A program made the translations under genes and the position numbers. 64,000 nucleotides of DNA from Protea cynaroides. Lineage: Eukaryota; Streptophyta; Magnoliopsida; Proteales; Proteaceae. The notes beneath the pieces are model-generated. The model saw only the letters and a list, made by a program, of their open reading frames with translations. It ran no database searches and was not told where the DNA came from. This document shows, in pieces, positions 59,556 through 64,000 of this stretch; the first letter of the stretch is position 1, and each line of letters begins with the position of its first letter. Location of the stretch: assembly GCA_028583415.1 (NCBI GenBank), contig CM053267.1, positions 52,838,914 through 52,902,913 on the forward strand, given 5' to 3'.

Positions 59556-59798
59556 TAAAAAAATGGATTCCAGATTACTGTTTACCAAATGGGATTTTGT
59601 TCTCAAACAGCTCTGGAATCAATTCTAGATTCATTTTATCAAACGATTTTCTCCTCTCAATAAGTTCTGGAATTGATTCTAGAACAGCATTATCAAATAG
59701 TATTCTACTCTCAAAAAACTGACTCCAGAGAAGAAGTAGACAACTGACTCTGGACCATAAGTAACTCCGAGGGAACCAGAGTGTTATCAAACATGGCC
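59556..59798 (+). mobile_element. right end of a PIF/Harbinger-type element
   Basis: Repeated TTATCAAA-type words and the end GTTATCAAACATGGCC, followed by TAA at 59799-59801. The end mirrors GACCATGTTTGATAA at 2920. The PKS downstream repeat resumes directly after it. The left terminus was not found. Confidence 0.55.
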
Positions 59799-59799
59799 T

Positions 59800-61100
59800 A
59801 AGACTTGTCTCTTTTTTTCCTATCCTTTCTTATATTCTAGTTTAAGGTTTGAGTGGTTGTTGAAACTATAATAAATATATAGGCATTTGGGGAGTATTCC
59901 AAAACCAAGCTTTTAAGTTCTACTAATCTAGGATGCCGTCACATAGTTTGAAAATAAATTGTAATTACATATATAAATGAATAAATCAAAGAGTAAAAAA
60001 TAATATGAATAAATAAATAGATAAATGAATGATTGAATAAATGAACAAATAAAATTCTAAATAGAGATAAACAAATAAAAAACAAACTAATGGTTGGCTG
60101 AGATTGAGATCAGTCTCAAGGTGCCACGTATCCCTTGTTGACAAGAATCCGACCAAATTAAGGTAGTTTCCGCAAGGGTGGTGAGGTATTTCATTGACTA
60201 AAGAATCAGGTGAGACCGAATGTGAAATGACTTACTCACGTTGCGTACGTTTCTCCTCAGGGAATCAGGTCTTTATAGTTCCAAACTAGTTGATGGATTG
60301 ATTGGCTCCCGAAGGGCAAATCACTGAAAAGGTATTGAACCTTGGCTCCCTGCACTTAGCATGGGTGAATTAAGATTGAAAAAAAGATTGCTTGCTTCAC
60401 AAATTATTTCTCAGATTTGGAGATGATTGGCTTTAAGCCACATATAAATTGGATTACTATCAGACCGTTGGTTGAAGCCTAAACATATTTAATTGGATTT
60501 TTTTTTTTTTTGGAGTAAATTAGTGACCAAACCTAATAGATAAGTGGGTCCACGATCAAAGCAAGCCCATGCTAGTCAACATCCCATATGGGAATGGAGT
60601 CGCACTAAAATTCTACAACGCCTAGGGATGGGAACCACACTCATACATTGTGGGGCTTGTGGTGGATCCATGTGAGTAGTGATTTTTATTCTAAATTTAT
60701 GGATTGGGAGATTATTACATACAATTGAGATAAATGGGTATATATCACTTGCGGATGGGGCTTATGTAATGTAATAAATTTACGCATGTAAATGAACTAG
60801 CCGAAACATGTAAAATGAAGTAATTAAGCATACAAGTAAACGAGCATTAAACACAAAAACCAAACCAGTTTAAACTACAAACTCAACCACAATTACTGCA
60901 TATAAAACGGACCAGGTTTAAGCATGGGAAACGAACCAGATTTAAGATAAAATTTGGGATAAAATCCAAGCATTAAGTTTGAACAATGAGCAACAAATGA
61001 GATTTTTTGCAACACACATAAATGATGTACAACATACCATGAATCGGAGAATATGCCGATTGATTATAGAGTATGAAATGGACTTGGGTCTCCTATAGCT
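59800..61100 (+). repeat. PKS downstream repeat, copy 4, right part
   Basis: Continues the unit (matching 14540-15560 and 40500-41820) up to the tail sequence with CAAACCAGTTTAAACTACAAAC. No gene. After about 61100 the match stops and an LTR begins. Confidence 0.65.
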
Positions 61101-61154
61101 GTGCAGCCTCTGCAGCCACATTCGGGCCATTAAGAGCACATCTACATGTGCAAC

Positions 61155-63020
61155 TGTAGACGCTTCAATTTTGTCGAGCAAATTAAATTGGGTTTTAAGT
61201 TCAAGGTAAATAAAATTTATTTAGATAGAAAGAAAAATTGGTTAATTAATTTTCTTACTTTAAAGCCTAAAAAATTAATTAAAAAAAAAAAGAGAGAGAA
61301 ATGATAAGAGATAATTCGGACATATGGTATGCAAAGGTAAGAGTGGCAAATTTGTAATTAAATCATAAAATAAAGTTTTTTTTTTTAAATGAATTTTGAA
61401 AACATACCACTTGTGATCCCAAATATGAATTCCCTCTAAAATGCTACGTGAGGATTTGAGATGAGGATTTCCTCTATGAGATGAACACGTGTAATTTGTT
61501 ATTGGGATTGGATATAAAAAACAAACCAAGGGATTTCCTCATTATTCTCCATCGGTCAAGAAGGGAGAGGGTTCTAGAGAAATTGGAGAGCAAAGAGGGT
61601 TTGAAAAGAGAGAGATCAAGAAGAGAAGAAGAAGAGAAGTAACCAGCGGCTAGCAAGGGTGAACAACGGCGGCAGACGGCAAGCGGCAGACGAGGAGCAG
61701 CGGTGGATCTGTTTGATGTGTTCTCTGGCAGCGACAGTCCGATTTGTGGTGATTTAATCCAACGACAGCGAATCTGTTCTTGATCTTCCAACGGCGGTTT
61801 GATTCTTGTGTTTAGCTCCAAATATAGGTAAGTTCATCTGCCAATCTTTATTTATTGATCCATTCTCTTGGTTTGTGATTCTTATTTTAGAAATTTGGTA
61901 AGAAATTTTCTTAATCTAGAAATTGAATCAATTGTTCTTGTTAACCGATTCTTGAAATCTGATATGAAATTCTTGAGAAACAAATTTGAAGTTTGAATTT
62001 GTTTCCATTGTGAATTTGAGATCAGATATTTCTATATTCTTTGATGAGATTCGATTTTTAAATCTCAATACAATGTTTGTATCAACATTGATATTTCAAT
62101 TTCTAGTTCAGTGATTTGATTCTTAAATTTTCAATAACTAATTTGTTGTGTTTTCTTTGATCGATGAAGACAAGTGCACAAATTGGTTTTTCATTTTGAC
62201 TTTCTTTCTAATTATTTAAGTTCTCACTCTGATTTATCTTTCTTTTACGATGATATGTTCTTTGTAGTGTATTGTCTATTGAATCCGTATAGAGGTGAAT
62301 ACTGTGGTTTGCTTTGATTTTATTTGGGCTCTTTAGAGTTTAACCCATTGAAATCTAGTTTGGGGCTTTAGTTTTGGTCCAGTTTAATTAATTGTGATCT
62401 GATTAGTTAAACCTGGTGTCATTTCCAATTGAATTAATTCCATAAGATTTGGAATTTGTCTCTCCAAGTTAAAACAATAATTGATTGAGAAAATTACCAT
62501 TTACATATTTAATTATTCGGGTTTTCATAAAAAATTTAGAAATGTTATTATTAATTCATATTTTGTTTGACAAGTCATCTACACAACATGTTCACAATTA
62601 TAAATTTTCAACTGTCCATAATTCATTTGACTACTATTCTCAATATTTATTTACTTATGTCAAAAATCTGTTGAAAACATGCTACTTGGACACTCTCATT
62701 ATATTTTTGCACAACGTTGAAGACGCGTAAGCTTCTTTCTTACTATCTTACAAGTTAACCTCTACTCACAGGCAGGTAACGCCCCTACTGTCTTTACTTT
62801 ATGTGGTATATGGGATCGGCCATTGTGCGTCCATGATTATTCGATGCTAGTGGGCAATACGATATGCATGTGGCATTTACCATCCATAGTGTAGTAACAG
62901 GCGGGATAGACTAGGATGCTCCCTACCCCCTTCAATGTATCTCGTACATGCGAAAAAGGAATGTATTAATAGTTTTGATTCTCAATCCCTACTTCTGTAT
63001 CCTATAGGAATTTGTATAAT
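61155..63020 (+). mobile_element. Ty3-type LTR-like sequence
   Basis: Starts TGTAGACGCTTCAA and contains a TATA-like GATATAAAAAAC near 61510 and a purine-rich AGAAGAGAAGAAGAAG stretch. It matches the inverted sequence at 26967-28223 but has a different middle (about 61830-62740). No polymerase domains are in the window, so it is a solo LTR or the left LTR of an element that continues past the end. Confidence 0.55.
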
Positions 63021-63280
63021 TTTTGTAATTTTTTTTACGCAATGCAGACTCACATGCTTGTGATGCACAAATGAATGTGGATGTGTGGATGTATGTAAAA
63101 TAAAGCGAGGCTCAGATGCCTATCTTCCAATATCAAGAGCACACTCTCACACATTGACAAGTAGAGATCATTTCCACATTTCTTTACGCGTTGTTCATTC
63201 TGAACTACGTATGGGCTTAATTCTCGGACCTCACCTCGAGATACATAGGCTGCCTGGATATCCATCACCCAAGCTCAGTC

Positions 63281-63935
63281 CAATTGCAATAAGGGTTGCA
63301 ATAACACCCAATTTGAGTCATAATGTGTCTTGTACTTTGCATACTTGTTTTCAATTGCAATGAGGGTTGCAATAACACCCAATTTGCGTCATAATGTGTC
63401 TTGCACTTTGCATACTTGTTTCCAATTACAATGAGGGTTGCAATAACATCCAATTTGCATCATAATGTGTCTTATACTCTGCACACTTGTTTCTAATTGC
63501 ATTTTTCAAACTTTACTATTTTAATCATCAAGCATATTTTCAAATTCAATTTCAAATTCAAATTCAATTTCAAATTTAATTTCAATCTCAAATTCGATCT
63601 TAAATTCAATTTCAATTTCAATCCTCCGTCTTCGCATGGAACCCTGGGCAAGCATTCCATTATCGCATGAAAGTCCCTTTTAACCTTGGACAAACATTTC
63701 ATCATCCCATGGAAGTCCCTTTCAACCCTGGATAAGGATTTCATCATCACATAGAAGTCTCTTTCAACCTTATTTGTACATAGACAGTCTATCAGCTTGA
63801 CTAGTGGCTGAAGAAGTCTATTCGATTGTTTTCCATAGATGGCCTATCAGTTTGACTAGTAACTGTAGGAATCTATTCAATACCCTAAACCTAGATGACC
63901 TATTAGCTTGACTAGTGGCTATAGAAATCTGCCAT
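63281..63935. repeat. three adjacent minisatellites
   Basis: 63281-63494: three units of 71 bases (CAATTGCAATAAGGGTTGCA start). 63540-63625: AAATTCAATTTC-type hexamer repeats. 63653-63775: three units of about 42 bases (ATTTCATCATC-CAT-GAAGTC). 63779-63935: three units of about 55 bases (CTATCAGCTTGACTAGTGGCT). Such clusters are frequent inside or next to Tat/Ogre-type LTRs. Confidence 0.85.
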
Positions 63936-64000
63936 TTTACCAACCCAAGCGGTTGAACTACGCTGGGCTTGATTCTTGGATTTATCTTGAGATATGTAGG

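Noticed and set aside
61474..61821. 115-codon minus-strand ORF
   Set aside because: It lies in the purine-rich part of an LTR-like sequence, and the inverted relative at 27266-27604 gives an unrelated protein.
63281..63494. CRISPR-like array
   Set aside because: Units are contiguous and degenerate without unique spacers, and the DNA is plant nuclear.

Overview
The window looks like nuclear DNA of a flowering plant. It is AT-rich, its genes have introns, and it is full of degraded plant transposons (Ty1/copia, Ty3-type LTRs, LINE, CACTA, Mutator-like, PIF/Harbinger). The species cannot be named from the sequence alone. The only intact genes I can support are four almost identical chalcone-synthase-like type III polyketide synthase (PKS) genes, all on the + strand, at 10665-12056, 22084-23448, 37653-39020 and 53167-54534. 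Each has two exons split at the conserved CHS-family intron inside the codon for Cys60. Each encodes 394 residues and keeps the Cys-His-Asn triad, but several pocket positions differ from true CHS. They are therefore likely to make something other than naringenin chalcone; the product is not identifiable here.

Layout. 1-9170: transposon-rich flank with a PIF/Harbinger-type MITE and a minus-strand mosaic of captured gene fragments (a DEAD-box helicase motif spliced onto an RNFT-like RING/transmembrane protein fragment, plus another exon-like piece). 9170-33020: block A with PKS1, a deleted LINE copy, PKS2 and a damaged copia element. 34036-61100: block B with PKS3, a longer LINE copy, PKS4 and a PIF/Harbinger remnant. 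61155-64000: a Ty3-type LTR and clustered minisatellites.

Blocks A and B are old direct copies of one two-gene unit: the LINE, CACTA and minisatellite remnants lie at matching places between genes 1/2 and genes 3/4. Within each unit the two genes also share promoter and downstream sequence, so the array grew by at least two duplication steps (1 to 2 to 4). Coding and intron sites give conflicting pairings (1+3/2+4 against 1+2/3+4), which suggests gene conversion or unequal crossing-over. Later insertions can be dated relative to the duplication because the matching place in a sister copy is empty: a PIF MITE after PKS1, a 1.7 kb Mutator-like element before PKS2, a 1.4 kb Pack-MULE before PKS3, and 240-base foldback MITEs near PKS2 and PKS4.

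The four enzymes probably act as homodimers (or mixed dimers) in the cytosol on the same or closely similar starter-CoA and malonyl-CoA. Their proximal promoters are nearly the same, but transposons have changed the upstream regions differently, so expression is where the copies could most easily have diverged.
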